A stretch of 64,000 bases of DNA, taken from positions 310,001 to 374,000 of the forward strand of contig NZ_CANLNB010000002.1 of NCBI RefSeq assembly GCF_947492455.1, read 5' to 3'. Positions 17,299-25,689 of this stretch are shown piece after piece; the first letter of the stretch is position 1, and each line of letters begins with the position of its first letter. The translations under genes and the position numbers were made by a program. Origin of the DNA: an uncultured Aliiroseovarius sp. (GTDB lineage Bacteria; Pseudomonadota; Alphaproteobacteria; Rhodobacterales; Rhodobacteraceae). The notes below the pieces were generated by a model. The model was not told the DNA's origin, ran no database searches, and was given only the letters and a program-made list of their open reading frames with translations.

Positions 17299-17664
17299 GT
17301 CATGTCCGAAATGAATAAGATCGTACTGATGTTCAGTATTCCAACATCTGGTTAAGGCTGTCTATTCACAATCCCGAAAACCAAGGCAGGTTTTGCGAAA
17401 AGCATCTAAACTGTTTCCGGAATACCTTACCTCAACCAGTCCGAGTGCAGCACACGTGCCACGGTTAACCCCAGTTTCACGATTTTCAGCAAATTCCCGC
17501 CGATTTTTCTTGAACCCGTTAAGGGACTGAAAACTCTACTTGGCGCACGATTCGAGTTGTGTCATAAGAAGACACGTCTGGGGAATAGGCAAACACACCA
17601 CCCCGATTTGACCGCAGAGTCAGGCGGGTATGGTGACAGGCAAGCGACGGGACACGCTACGACA
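17299..17664. other. Divergent promoter region between two envelope genes
   Basis: 366 bp without a family-like frame. Apart from the palindrome at 17324-17338 and a weak GTGTC/GACAC hairpin (17559-17575) I see no certain element. TTGAAC at about 17500 is a possible -35 for the plus-strand gene but has no good -10. The GGTTAACC area (about 17462) is only half of a CtrA box. Confidence 0.4.
17324..17338. promoter_or_regulatory. Perfect palindrome upstream of the L,D-transpeptidase gene
   Basis: TACTGA-TGT-TCAGTA, six-base arms around three bases, 26 bp before the start codon. Operator-like position; the regulator is unknown. Confidence 0.3.
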
Positions 17665-18246
17665 ATGACCTACGGGACTTCGAACGGCTTGAAATCGGGC
17701 ATCACTCGGCGCGGGCTACTTGGGGCTTTTGCAGCAACGGCTGTGACGGCAGCACCCATGTATGCGAACGCGGCGGGCTTTTTGCGCGGTGGGGGCGATG
17801 TGCGCCGTCTGGCCATGTATTCGGGCCGCACCGGCGAAACCATCAACATGATCTACTGGGTTGAAGGCAAATACATCAAAGATGCCTTGAAAGAGATCAA
17901 CCATTTCATGCGCGACTGGCGGACGGACACCTCGATCAAGATCGACACCCGCACCATCGACATCATGGCCGCCGCCCACGGGTTGATGGATGTGCGTGAA
18001 CCCTACACCATGCTGTCGGGCTATCGCTCGCCCAAGACCAACGCGATGCTGCGCTCGCGCTCGCGCGGGGTGGCCAAGAACTCGCTTCACATGAAGGGTC
18101 AGGCAGCCGACCTGCGTCTGAAGACCCGTTCGGTGAACCAGATGTTCAAAGCGGCTGTCGCCTGTAACGGCGGCGGCGTTGGCAAATACTCTGGCTCGAA
18201 CTTCGTGCATATGGATTGTGGCGTGATCCGCACCTGGGGCCGCTGA
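17665..18246 (+). CDS. YcbK-like (DUF882) periplasmic peptidase, Tat exported
   Basis: Predicted zinc peptidase of the DUF882/M15_3 group acting on peptidoglycan; 193 residues from ATG 17665. The N-terminus SGITRRGLLGAFAATAVTA is a twin-arginine signal ending near AANAAG. The metal ligands are visible as H and D in NSLHMKGQAADLR and H in NFVHMDCG; SGYRSPKTNAMLR is the usual preceding motif. The ribosome site is poor, and the 36 codons upstream in frame do not look coding, so the start is the main uncertainty. It is divergent from the L,D-transpeptidase gene and ends at a strong terminator. Confidence 0.87.
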   Translation: MTYGTSNGLKSGITRRGLLGAFAATAVTAAPMYANAAGFLRGGGDVRRLAMYSGRTGETINMIYWVEGKYIKDALKEINHFMRDWRTDTSIKIDTRTIDIMAAAHGLMDVREPYTMLSGYRSPKTNAMLRSRSRGVAKNSLHMKGQAADLRLKTRSVNQMFKAAVACNGGGVGKYSGSNFVHMDCGVIRTWGR

Positions 18247-18270
18247 TCCCACTGCCTATAAGATAGATCC

Positions 18271-18295
18271 AAAAGCGCCCTCGGGCGCTTTTTTG
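18271..18295 (+). terminator. Intrinsic terminator after the YcbK-like gene
   Basis: AAAAGCGCC-CTCG-GGCGCTTTT followed by more T, a tetraloop-capped nine-base stem 24 bp after the stop. Confidence 0.85.
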
Positions 18296-18349
18296 TTGTG
18301 GCGCGGTAGGTTGTTTGGCATCAAGCCCTGAACGACTGACGAGGCTCCC

Positions 18350-19093
18350 ATGAAACCTTTCCTGATCCTGCAACTGCGCCCCGAAACCGATGCCTCGGAT
18401 GATGAATTTCAAGCGTTTCTGTCGAAAGGCGGTCTGACCGAAGATCAGGTACACCGCATCCGACTGGATCAAGAGAACATCCCCGCCGATCTGAACCTGT
18501 CCGACTATGCGGGTGTGATCGTTGGGGGCGGGCCCGGCTGCGTGTCCGATGCACCCGAGAAGAAATCAGAGGTCGAGGCCAAGATTGAGGCCGAGTGCCT
18601 GTCACTGATGCCGCAGATCACTGTACGCGACATCCCGTTTCTGGGCTGCTGCTATGGCATTGGTATTCTCGGTCATCACCTTGAACCCGGCGCGATCTCG
18701 AAAGAGCAGTACGGAGAACCCGTCAGCGCCAGCCCCTGCCGCCTGACCGACGACGGACGCGCAGACCCGCTGCTGGCCGGCATTCCCGACGCGTTCGAAG
18801 CCTTCGTGGGCCACAAAGAAGCCATGCAACGCCTGCCCGAAGGCTGTGTGCAATTGGTCACCTCCGCCCCCTGCCCGTTCCAAATGATCCGCTTCGGCCA
18901 GAACGTCTATGCCACCCAGTTCCACCCCGAAGCCGACGCGCACGGGTTCGAAACCCGGATCGGCATCTACAAACACCACGGCTATTTCCCGCCAGAGGAA
19001 GCCGAGGCACTGGTCGACATGGTCCACGCCGCCGACGTCCACGCGCCTGCGCAGATTTTGTGGAACTTCGTGGAGCGGTATCAAGACAGCTAA
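18350..19093 (+). CDS. Class I glutamine amidotransferase domain protein
   Basis: Stand-alone GATase1-type protein, 247 residues, related to GMP synthase-like and GuaA-type amidotransferases. The nucleophile lies in PFLGCCYGIGILG (near residue 101) and the His-Glu pair in TQFHPEAD (near residue 189). No synthetase domain is attached, so the amide acceptor is unknown; homologues are annotated as glutamine amidotransferases without a defined pathway. It follows a terminator and so has its own promoter, and precedes tRNA-Arg on the other strand. Confidence 0.85.
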   Translation: MKPFLILQLRPETDASDDEFQAFLSKGGLTEDQVHRIRLDQENIPADLNLSDYAGVIVGGGPGCVSDAPEKKSEVEAKIEAECLSLMPQITVRDIPFLGCCYGIGILGHHLEPGAISKEQYGEPVSASPCRLTDDGRADPLLAGIPDAFEAFVGHKEAMQRLPEGCVQLVTSAPCPFQMIRFGQNVYATQFHPEADAHGFETRIGIYKHHGYFPPEEAEALVDMVHAADVHAPAQILWNFVERYQDS

Positions 19094-19133
19094 GCCAGCC
19101 CACAGGACGAAGTTTCAGATTTAATTAGGGAAA

Positions 19134-19210
<77 letters not shown>

Positions 19211-19278
19211 CTAGGGCCGGGATATAGGCCATCGCCCTGCCCCCCGCAACATCAAACAGATGCAAATCGCACCCACGC

Positions 19279-19310
19279 AAAAGAAAAGGGCCGCCGAACC
19301 GGCAGCCCTT
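19279..19310 (-). terminator. Intrinsic terminator of rplM-rpsI
   Basis: On the minus strand AAGGGCTGCCG pairs imperfectly with CGGCGGCCCTT and is followed by TTCTTTTG, 23 bp after the rpsI stop. Confidence 0.75.
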
Positions 19311-19332
19311 CCCAAATTCTGTATCTCGGCGA

Positions 19333-19821
19333 TTAACGCTTCGAGAACTGGAACGAACGACGTGCTTTGCGGCGGCCGAACTTCTTACGTTCAACGACAC
19401 GCGAGTCACGGGTCAGGAAGCCAGCAGCTTTCAGAGCGCCGCGCAGCGAGGGTTCGTAAAGCTGCAGAGCTTTCGAAATCCCGTGCTTAACCGCACCAGC
19501 TTGGCCCGACAGACCGCCGCCTTTAACGGTGGCAACCACGTCGAATTCGCCTTCAACACCAGCAACCTGAGCCGGCTGACGTACGATCAGCTGCAGCACG
19601 GGGCGTGCGAAGTATTTGTCCATTTCTTTACCGTTTACGGTGACCTTGCCGGAGCCCGGCTTGATCCACACGCGGGCAACAGCGTCTTTACGCTTGCCGG
19701 TGGCATAGGAACGACCCAGCTCGTCACGGACGGGCTCACGGGGGGCGGCAACCTCAACAACGGCTTCGGTGCCTTCTGCGACGGCGTTCAGCTCGTCCAG
19801 CGATTTGATCTCTTCAGCCAT
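19333..19821 (-). CDS. rpsI: 30S ribosomal protein S9
   Basis: Small-subunit protein, 162 residues, with a family-typical C-terminus [17 protein letters not shown] that reaches the P-site t[24 protein letters not shown] and [13 protein letters not shown] are conserved S9 motifs. An acidic, Ala/Val-rich N-terminal extension of about 35 residues is common in alphaproteobacteria. It follows rplM after two bases, the classic L13-S9 pair. Confidence 0.98.
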   Translation of the reverse strand: MAEEIKSLDELNAVAEGTEAVVEVAAPREPVRDELGRSYATGKRKDAVARVWIKPGSGKVTVNGKEMDKYFARPVLQLIVRQPAQVAGVEGEFDVVATVKGGGLSGQAGAVKHGISKALQLYEPSLRGALKAAGFLTRDSRVVERKKFGRRKARRSFQFSKR

Positions 19822-19823
19822 GA

Positions 19824-20288
19824 TCAGCCCTCACGTGTGTTTTTGGGGTTCATCGACTTGACGTCCAGCACTTCGGGGCTCTGGGCCTCGTGGGGGTGCT
19901 CGGCGCCGGCGTATACGCGCAGGTTGGTCATCTGCTGACGGCTCAGTTTGCCGCCGGGCAGCATGCGCTGTACGGCTTTGGTCACCAGACGCTCGGGGTG
20001 TGCACCCTCGAGGATCTGACCCGCGGTGCGCGACTTGATGCCGCCCGGGTAGCCGGTGTGCCAGTAGTGCACTTTGTCGGTGCGCTTCTTGCCGGTCATT
20101 TGTACTTTGTCCGCGTTGATGACAATGACGTTGTCGCCCATGTCCATGTGCGGGGTGAAGGTGGCTTTGTGCTTGCCACGAAGACGCATTGCGATGATCG
20201 ACGCAAGACGGCCCAGAACAACGCCTTCGGCGTCGATCAGGATCCATTTCTTGTCGATATCTGCAGGCGTTGCAGAGAACGTTTTCAT
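19824..20288 (-). CDS. rplM: 50S ribosomal protein L13
   Basis: Large-subunit protein, 154 residues. Motifs [12 protein letters not shown]-like ([24 protein letters not shown], quoted in part), [15 protein letters not shown] and the HTGYPGG region are typical of L13. It is the first gene of rplM-rpsI, with a good promoter about 35 bp upstream of the start. Confidence 0.98.
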   Translation of the reverse strand: MKTFSATPADIDKKWILIDAEGVVLGRLASIIAMRLRGKHKATFTPHMDMGDNVIVINADKVQMTGKKRTDKVHYWHTGYPGGIKSRTAGQILEGAHPERLVTKAVQRMLPGGKLSRQQMTNLRVYAGAEHPHEAQSPEVLDVKSMNPKNTREG

Positions 20289-20321
20289 GTGTTCAGCCCT
20301 GATTGGGTTTCGGATGGGGTG

Positions 20322-20349
20322 GTTTTAGTGATTTTGCAGAGCGGGTCAA
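20322..20349 (-). promoter_or_regulatory. Putative rplM-rpsI promoter
   Basis: On the minus strand TTGACC (20349-20344), 16 bases, TAAAAC (20327-20322). The start would lie about 25 bases before the rplM ATG. The rest of the 140-bp gap toward 20428 is AT-rich and holds no visible gene. Confidence 0.5.
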
Positions 20350-20428
20350 GCGCAGTTTTCATGCGTTTTATTATGTAAAACAACAGCTTACAAATATGGT
20401 ATTATTTTACCCCACTTATTTTCACCCC

Positions 20429-21847
20429 TCAGACACTTAAAGTATCGGTTGGATTGTCCAAAAGCGTGACTAATTCTGTCAGTACGCGCCTAAACCGTTC
20501 AAGCGGCATTTGTCCATTGACCGAAATGCGCACGGCCTGAGGCGATGGCCCGCCCCGCAACGCGAAATCATCACCGGGACGCACGCGAATGCCTTTCGTT
20601 TCTGCGACCTGACAGAAACTCGACACCCGCCAGCCCAAAGGCAACTTGAGCCAGAAGAACGGCACGTCGTGGCTCCAGCCAAGATCAAACCGCCCCAGCA
20701 TGTTGACCGCGATCTCTATGTACTCTCGATTCCGACGGCGCATGTCCTCAATCGCCTTTGGCAGCTGCGGATGTGCGAGTACTTGATAGAGGATCTCGGC
20801 GGTGGGCGACGAAATGCCGAAATAGTTGACATCCACAACACGGCGCAGTTTCCCCGACCAGTTCGCGGGCGTCACCACATAGCCCGCCCGTAGCGCCGGA
20901 GAAATCGTTTTCGAGAAGGACGAAATGAACCAGGATTGCTCGGGCAACAGTGTGCGATAGCTGGGCGCCTGTGCTGGGCCAAGGCGATAGCAATCGTCCT
21001 GCACGACATGGAACCCGTGTTTACGCGCGATCTGCACGACCTCATGGCGGCGCTCCTCGCTGGTGACGCGGCAGGTTGGGTTGTGGGCTTCCGGCATGGT
21101 GAAGAACAGACTGGCCCCGCTGCTACGCGCCACATGCTCCAACGCCTGCGGATCAACGCCTTCGTCATCCATTGGGACAGCCACAACCTTGGCGCCGAGC
21201 AACTCGACCGCGCGACGCAGACCAGGATAGGAATGCTCCTCGACCATCACCACCCGCGGCCCTTCCGCCAGCAGGGTCTGCATAGACAGCATGATCGCGT
21301 TCTGCCCCCCGTTGGTGACCACAATGTCATCCGCGCCGATCCCGCTTCTTTCCTGTTCAGGGATGTGCGCCAGCAACGCCTCGCGCAAATAGCTTTGCGA
21401 CCCATGGAATGGATACCGCAACAGCAACGTGTCTGGCAGATCCGCTGCCGCGCGAATGGCATCGCGAATAATGTCGACCTGCCCGACATCCGGTAGGCGC
21501 GGGGCGAACAGGAAATCCGTCTCAGGCTCACTGTGCAGCGCATGCGCCTGATGCTTCATATAGCCATCGCTTGGGGCTGGCTTCGCCTTGGGGCGCGCAC
21601 CTTCTGGGCGCACAAATGTACCGCGCCCGACCTCGGCCGAGACCCAGCCCTCTTCGCCCAGAATGGAATAGGCCCGTGCCACCGTCCCCGGAGTGATTTT
21701 CAAATCCCATGCCAGCTCGCGCACGGGCGGCAGTTTCTCGCCCTCGGGCAGATCGCCGGATTTGATAGCAGCCACCAGTCCATCCACCAACCGGCGGTAC
21801 TTAGGCCCCTGCCCGTCCATAAGCTGTTCCGAGAAAATTGTACCCAT
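20429..21847 (-). CDS. MocR-type GntR/aminotransferase-fold regulator
   Basis: Transcription factor with a GntR winged helix-turn-helix (about 10-80, KLPPVRELAWDLKITPGTVARAY) fused to a fold-type I aminotransferase domain that binds PLP, lysine in SSFSKTISPALRAG. 472 residues from the ATG at 21847; earlier in-frame ATGs at 21871 and 21886 are possible. MocR proteins usually control a divergent neighbour using PLP or an amine as signal. Here the neighbour is a DUF1127 gene, and ATTGT/ACAAT half-sites lie both between the genes and just before this start, suggesting autoregulation. The ligand cannot be inferred. Confidence 0.9.
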   Translation of the reverse strand: MGTIFSEQLMDGQGPKYRRLVDGLVAAIKSGDLPEGEKLPPVRELAWDLKITPGTVARAYSILGEEGWVSAEVGRGTFVRPEGARPKAKPAPSDGYMKHQAHALHSEPETDFLFAPRLPDVGQVDIIRDAIRAAADLPDTLLLRYPFHGSQSYLREALLAHIPEQERSGIGADDIVVTNGGQNAIMLSMQTLLAEGPRVVMVEEHSYPGLRRAVELLGAKVVAVPMDDEGVDPQALEHVARSSGASLFFTMPEAHNPTCRVTSEERRHEVVQIARKHGFHVVQDDCYRLGPAQAPSYRTLLPEQSWFISSFSKTISPALRAGYVVTPANWSGKLRRVVDVNYFGISSPTAEILYQVLAHPQLPKAIEDMRRRNREYIEIAVNMLGRFDLGWSHDVPFFWLKLPLGWRVSSFCQVAETKGIRVRPGDDFALRGGPSPQAVRISVNGQMPLERFRRVLTELVTLLDNPTDTLSV

Positions 21848-21848
21848 A

Positions 21849-21864
21849 ACAATATTCCAATTGT
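21849..21864. promoter_or_regulatory. Second ACAAT/ATTGT inverted repeat, next to the MocR start
   Basis: ACAAT-ATTCCA-ATTGT, the same half-sites as the intergenic operator but in inverted order with six bases between. Immediately upstream of ATG 21847. Confidence 0.4.
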
Positions 21865-21911
21865 GTGGCATGGATTCGCTTTGCATCAGTACATCATGGC
21901 ATACACGCCAT

Positions 21912-21927
21912 ATTGTATCAATACAAT
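21912..21927. promoter_or_regulatory. Intergenic operator between MocR gene and DUF1127 gene
   Basis: ATTGTAT-CA-ATACAAT, perfect seven-base arms. TACAAT within it (21922-21927) can act as a -10 toward the DUF1127 gene, and the symmetric TACAAT can serve the minus strand, so binding would affect both promoters. Confidence 0.6.
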
Positions 21928-21941
21928 TCTTGGAGTTTAAG

Positions 21942-22175
21942 ATGGAACACGGAAACACGTACCGGCATGACCGGCTCGCCTTTCTTGACACGAACCGCCC
22001 GCTGCCCGCCCTGGCAGAAGTCGCGCTGGTTGTCGCCGTGACCGTCACCAAATGGCGCATGTTTCGCAGCACGCGATGTGCACTGAGGGATCTTCCAGAC
22101 CACCTCTACAAAGATATCGGCATCACCAAGACCCAAGCGCAAATCGAGGCGGAAAAGCCCTTCTGGCGCGGGTGA
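21942..22175 (+). CDS. DUF1127 small protein
   Basis: 77-residue basic protein with a C-terminal DUF1127 domain (CALRDLPDHLYKDIGITKTQ, about 45-65). DUF1127 proteins are widespread in alphaproteobacteria and some bind RNA or act in stress and phosphate responses; in Rhodobacter one (CcaF1) is an RNA-binding protein. The ATG at 21942 has GGAG seven bases before it. It is divergent from a MocR regulator with a palindromic operator between them and is followed by a strong terminator, so it is a single-gene transcript. The specific role is unknown. Confidence 0.88.
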   Translation: MEHGNTYRHDRLAFLDTNRPLPALAEVALVVAVTVTKWRMFRSTRCALRDLPDHLYKDIGITKTQAQIEAEKPFWRG

Positions 22176-22197
22176 CGCTGAACCGAAACCTTTTCCT

Positions 22198-22227
22198 GGG
22201 CCGGGGCTTTCCCCGGCCATTTTTTTA
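22198..22227 (+). terminator. Intrinsic terminator after the DUF1127 gene
   Basis: GGCCGGGG-CTTT-CCCCGGCC (22199-22218) followed by A and a run of T. It extends slightly into the stop region of the convergent transporter gene. Confidence 0.85.
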
Positions 22228-23214
22228 TTCCGGAACGCAAATTTCGCCGCGCAAAATTGCTTTCCCGGTCCGCCAGATCAGACCAGCGACCACCAGAACC
22301 AACACAATTAACAGGATAAAACCGATGTTGTGATGCGTGCGCGAACCATCCAACTGCGCAAAACGGAAAGAGGCGATCGATAGGGCGGCGATGGGGAAGC
22401 TCAGCGCCCACCAGCTGAGCGCGAAAGGCAGCTTGGCCAAACGCGGCACCTGCGCGATCACAAGGGCTGCAAAGATATACCCCGCATAAATCAGAAAGCG
22501 CGCGATCCCATCCACGTCTCCGGTCATGCTGACATAGGCCAGAAACGCGACAGCGGGTGGCGCGATCAGGATCACCATGGTGGGAAACAGCCGCGCGACG
22601 ATGGGATCGTGGAAGATTAGGCGGTTCATCACCAGCGTGAGCAATACAATCCAGAAGATCATGCCGCCCGAGAAGAACAGCCACGATGTCTCGATGTACC
22701 CCATACGGGCGCCCAGAACGGGTACAATCACATTGCCCACCGCGGGAATGAACCATGCGGGCGTCAGATGGCCCACCTGAAAGGACCGATGGCTGATCCA
22801 GCCCGAGATTACCGCGATGGTCAGCACCCCCTGCCCGGCAACCCCGGCCAGCCACACATACTCGGCCAGCGCGGTGTTATACGGAAACACGGCCGTCGCC
22901 AGCAGCAGCAATGAGATCGAGATCGTTGGGAAGAAGGCCAGCTTCACCGGATGATGCCATTCCTCGGCCACGGCAGCGGGATGGCGCAGCGCCTTGGCGA
23001 CATAGATCAGGGCAATCACGATCATCACCGCAGCCCCGATCAGCAGCATCAGCGAAGATGCAGGCTCTAGGATCGGCATCGCAGGGGCACCAGCATGCAG
23101 CGCCAAGGTCAGGCCCATCAGCCCCATCACGATGGCAAAGAAGGTGACCGGAAAATGCGCTAAGCGGCTGAACTCGGCGGCGTTCGGCTCGGGGGCTTGG
23201 GTCGTGTCAGACAT
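22225..23214 (-). CDS. TDT/SLAC1-family membrane transporter (first copy)
   Basis: Integral membrane protein of the tellurite-resistance/dicarboxylate transporter (TDT, TehA, SLAC1) family, 329 residues with about ten hydrophobic helices. FPVTFFAIVMGLMGL at the start and HLTPAWFIPAVGNVIVPV near the middle are family-like. Members carry anions, dicarboxylates, sulfite or malate; the substrate cannot be read here. A CGACAT-N14-ATGTCG inverted repeat lies in the 66-bp gap upstream. A second distantly similar copy is at 59052-60050. It is convergent with the DUF1127 gene. Confidence 0.87.
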   Translation of the reverse strand: MSDTTQAPEPNAAEFSRLAHFPVTFFAIVMGLMGLTLALHAGAPAMPILEPASSLMLLIGAAVMIVIALIYVAKALRHPAAVAEEWHHPVKLAFFPTISISLLLLATAVFPYNTALAEYVWLAGVAGQGVLTIAVISGWISHRSFQVGHLTPAWFIPAVGNVIVPVLGARMGYIETSWLFFSGGMIFWIVLLTLVMNRLIFHDPIVARLFPTMVILIAPPAVAFLAYVSMTGDVDGIARFLIYAGYIFAALVIAQVPRLAKLPFALSWWALSFPIAALSIASFRFAQLDGSRTHHNIGFILLIVLVLVVAGLIWRTGKAILRGEICVPE

Positions 23215-23280
23215 GGGCGATATAATCCTCGCGCGACATATTGTAATTCTCTAATGTCGTGCGCCTTTCCCCTGCCCGGG

Positions 23281-23706
23281 TCAACCCCGTTCCGGCGGGA
23301 TCGAGTATGTCAAACTGGCGCGGGCGACGGGGCGGTCGTCGCCTTCGGAATAGATCAGCACGTCGCCCACAGCGAGCACCTTACCCAGCTTGTGAATGGT
23401 CGCATGCGCCAGAAGGTCGGCACCAGAAGCCGGTTTGCGCATGAAATCGATCGAGCAGTTCGTCGTGACGGCCAGCGCCTTGGGGCCGATCATCGCCAAC
23501 ACCGCCAGATATATTGCAACGTCCGCAAGCGCGAACATGCTGGGGCCGGACACGGTCCCCCCGGGGCGCAGATGCTTGGTGTCGATCTTCTTGCGGATGA
23601 TGGCGCGCATCGGTGCGACCTCGGCCACTTCGAAGTCATCGGCGACCTGCGGGAACTCGGCATGCAGGAACGCCTGCAAGTCACGTTGCGTCATTTTCAA
23701 TTGCAT
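23281..23706 (-). CDS. PaaI-like hotdog-fold thioesterase
   Basis: 141-residue acyl-CoA thioesterase of the 4HBT/PaaI group. The core GGTVSGPSMFALADVAIYLAVLA corresponds to the hotdog helix (aspartate of ALAD is the likely catalytic acid), and TTNCSIDFMRKPASG plus LLAHATIHKLGKVLAVGDVLIY form the sheet. A GAGGGGG ribosome site precedes the ATG. It is divergent from an enoyl-CoA hydratase gene only 56 bp away, which suggests a shared acyl-CoA theme. Confidence 0.87.
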   Translation of the reverse strand: MQLKMTQRDLQAFLHAEFPQVADDFEVAEVAPMRAIIRKKIDTKHLRPGGTVSGPSMFALADVAIYLAVLAMIGPKALAVTTNCSIDFMRKPASGADLLAHATIHKLGKVLAVGDVLIYSEGDDRPVARASLTYSIPPERG

Positions 23707-23762
23707 GGTTTCCCCCTCGGTTTCTCGCGCCTATCGTGTGACGCGAACCATGGGAGGACAAG

Positions 23763-24566
23763 ATGGCAGATCCACTTCTGATCCGCGAGGACGCAGCGTC
23801 AGTTGCGCGTTTGACGTTGAATAACCCCGGCGCGCTGAATGCGTTGTCGGATGCGATGCTGGCGGCCCTGAAAACCGAGCTTGAGGCGCTGGCCGAAGAT
23901 AACTCGATCCGCGCGATTGTGATCGCGGGCGCAGGCAAGGTGTTCTGCGCGGGCCATGACCTGAAGGAGATGACCGCCGGCCGGGCAGCCGAGGATGGCG
24001 GACACGCCTATTTCAACGATCTGTTCTCGCGCTGCGCCGAGGTCATGACCTTGATCCCACGCCTGCCCCAACCCGTCATTGCCGAGGTGCATGGCATCGC
24101 CACAGCCGCGGGTTGCCAGCTCGCCGCGACCTGCGACATGGCCGTCGCCGCTGAAGGCACGCGGTTTGGCGTGAACGGCGTGAATATCGGTCTTTTCTGC
24201 TCAACCCCGATGGTGGCGCTGACCCGCAACGTCCCGCGCAAGGTGGCGTTCGAAATGCTGACGACCGGCGAGTTCATCGACGCCGCCCGCGCCCGCGAGG
24301 TTGGGTTGGTCAATCGCGTGGTGCCGCATGAGGACCTGCGTGCGGCCACCGACGAACTGGCCGCCACTGTGGCCTCGAAACTGGGTGCCGCCGTGAAAAT
24401 CGGCAAATCCGCCTTCTATGACCAAGCGCTGATGGATCTGGAAGAGGCCTATGCCTTCACCGGCGGCGTGATGGCCAAAAACATGATGCTGCGTGACACG
24501 GCCGAGGGCATTCAGGCCTTCATCGAAAAGCGCAAGCCTGATTGGTCTCAGAACGAAGACGCTTAA
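23763..24566 (+). CDS. Enoyl-CoA hydratase/isomerase family protein
   Basis: Crotonase-fold acyl-CoA enzyme, 267 residues. FCAGHDLKEM (about 60) and VHGIATAAGCQLAATCDMAVA (about 105-125) form the oxyanion-hole regions, and GVNIGLFCSTPMVALTRN follows. The usual second catalytic glutamate position is not clear, so hydratase versus isomerase or other activity is open; overall it resembles the ECHDC3 subgroup. It is divergent from the PaaI-type thioesterase and ends in a four-base tail-to-tail overlap (TTAA) with the class II amidotransferase gene. Confidence 0.88.
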   Translation: MADPLLIREDAASVARLTLNNPGALNALSDAMLAALKTELEALAEDNSIRAIVIAGAGKVFCAGHDLKEMTAGRAAEDGGHAYFNDLFSRCAEVMTLIPRLPQPVIAEVHGIATAAGCQLAATCDMAVAAEGTRFGVNGVNIGLFCSTPMVALTRNVPRKVAFEMLTTGEFIDAARAREVGLVNRVVPHEDLRAATDELAATVASKLGAAVKIGKSAFYDQALMDLEEAYAFTGGVMAKNMMLRDTAEGIQAFIEKRKPDWSQNEDA

Positions 24567-25339
24567 GGCTGAAACGGCTCCACCGTCACATCGCGCCCCT
24601 CAAAGCGTGCGATGTGGCCTGGGGGCAGACAGATCCAGTCATCCTCGTCCCGGTCCAGCGGCTCGGACACGACGGCCCAGCCCTGACGGCTGTTAGACCA
24701 ACGGTAATAGACGGACGGCGCATATTGGTCGGACGCACAACGCGCAGCCCACAGGGAGGTGCCGTCCGACAATGCTGCCGAGAGGCGCAGATGCGGTGTG
24801 GTCCCATGCTTGTGCGACAAGTTCAACAGCGCCCGCGTCGCCTGTTCCAAGGCTTGCGGCACAGTCGAACCCTGTTCAATCGCGTCCATCACCAGCAGAA
24901 ACAGCACTTCGCTGTCCGTAGCGCCCTGCCGCTTGTGATAAAGACCATCCGGGATCAGCATGTCTGCCTGCTTGCGGAACGTCTCGAACCCGCCGATCTG
25001 GCCGTTATGCATGAAGCTCCAGTGCTTATAGGCAAACGGATGGCAGTTGTTCCGGCTGGTGGCCGACCCGGTCGAAGCCCGCACATGGGCCAGAAACAGG
25101 CGCGACTTCACCTGATGCGCAATGGCGCGCAGGTTCGGATCAGACCACGCAGGCAACACATCGCGATAAAGCCCCGGCTCCGCGCGGTGATCATACCACG
25201 CCACCCCGAACCCATCGGCGTTGATGGCGGTCTTCGCCTCTTCTGCTTCCTGACTTTGCTGGATCAGCGAATGGCCGGGCTGGACCACGACCTCTTCCAT
25301 GAAAATCGGTGCGCCCAGATAGGCTGCCCAACGGCACAT
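24563..25339 (-). CDS. Class II glutamine amidotransferase domain protein
   Basis: N-terminal nucleophile amidohydrolase, 258 residues: C2 becomes the catalytic N-terminal cysteine after Met removal (MCRWAAYLG). NADGFGVAWYD, LFLAHVRASTGSA and FMHNGQIGGF are the glutamine-binding motifs. It is like YafJ/EgtC-type proteins; without EgtB or EgtD nearby an ergothioneine role is not supported. Its stop codon shares bases with the stop of the enoyl-CoA hydratase gene. Confidence 0.88.
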   Translation of the reverse strand: MCRWAAYLGAPIFMEEVVVQPGHSLIQQSQEAEEAKTAINADGFGVAWYDHRAEPGLYRDVLPAWSDPNLRAIAHQVKSRLFLAHVRASTGSATSRNNCHPFAYKHWSFMHNGQIGGFETFRKQADMLIPDGLYHKRQGATDSEVLFLLVMDAIEQGSTVPQALEQATRALLNLSHKHGTTPHLRLSAALSDGTSLWAARCASDQYAPSVYYRWSNSRQGWAVVSEPLDRDEDDWICLPPGHIARFEGRDVTVEPFQP

Positions 25340-25372
25340 GCTGCCCCCTTGCTCTACTCTGACCCGACAGGC

Positions 25373-25579
25373 TTATTGGCCGCGATTATGGGTCTTTGCA
25401 TAAAGCCGCGCGGTAATGCGGCTGGCCGTTTTCTCGAACGCGGCCGGAATTAAGGCATGTATAAGGGCGGCACCCGCCGCCAGAAAGAGCCAAAAGCTGA
25501 ACGTGGCGGCAAATCGGGCGTGCTGGAAATAGGTTTCGTCCACGGATTGCGGGTGCTCGATGAAAATGCGGTTGATCAT
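25373..25579 (-). CDS. DUF6356 small membrane protein
   Basis: 68-residue protein MINRIFIEHPQSVDETYFQH with one clear membrane helix (about residues 22-42, FSFWLFLAAGAALIHALIP). This matches the DUF6356 family, common in alphaproteobacteria and of unknown function. Start at ATG 25579 with GGAGAGAG upstream; a longer opening from 25606 lacks a ribosome site. It follows the amidotransferase gene's start by 33 bp on the same strand (upstream of it), so the two may be cotranscribed. Confidence 0.8.
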   Translation of the reverse strand: MINRIFIEHPQSVDETYFQHARFAATFSFWLFLAAGAALIHALIPAAFEKTASRITARLYAKTHNRGQ

Positions 25580-25654
25580 GGTCTCTCTCCTGTTGCGTGA
25601 CACCATGATAGGCCTTGTGGCCGTGCAGAGTTCCCAATCTCAGGGCACTTTCGA

Positions 25655-25683
25655 TTGATTGTGTGATTTTTTCCCACTAATGT
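25655..25683 (+). promoter_or_regulatory. Putative promoter giving a leaderless lrp-like mRNA
   Basis: TTGATT (25655-25660), 17 bases, TAATGT (25678-25683). A start six to seven bases later falls on the A of ATG at 25690, and no ribosome site exists before that ATG. Confidence 0.45.
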
Positions 25684-25689
25684 TCCCAT

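Noticed and set aside
17455-17480. CtrA box near GGTTAACC in the ldt-ycbK gap
   Set aside because: Only one TTAA half is present; the second half reads TTCA at the right spacing, so the match is incomplete.
24563-25339. Ergothioneine pathway (EgtC)
   Set aside because: The class II amidotransferase fits EgtC only generally, and no egtB or egtD gene is present in the window.
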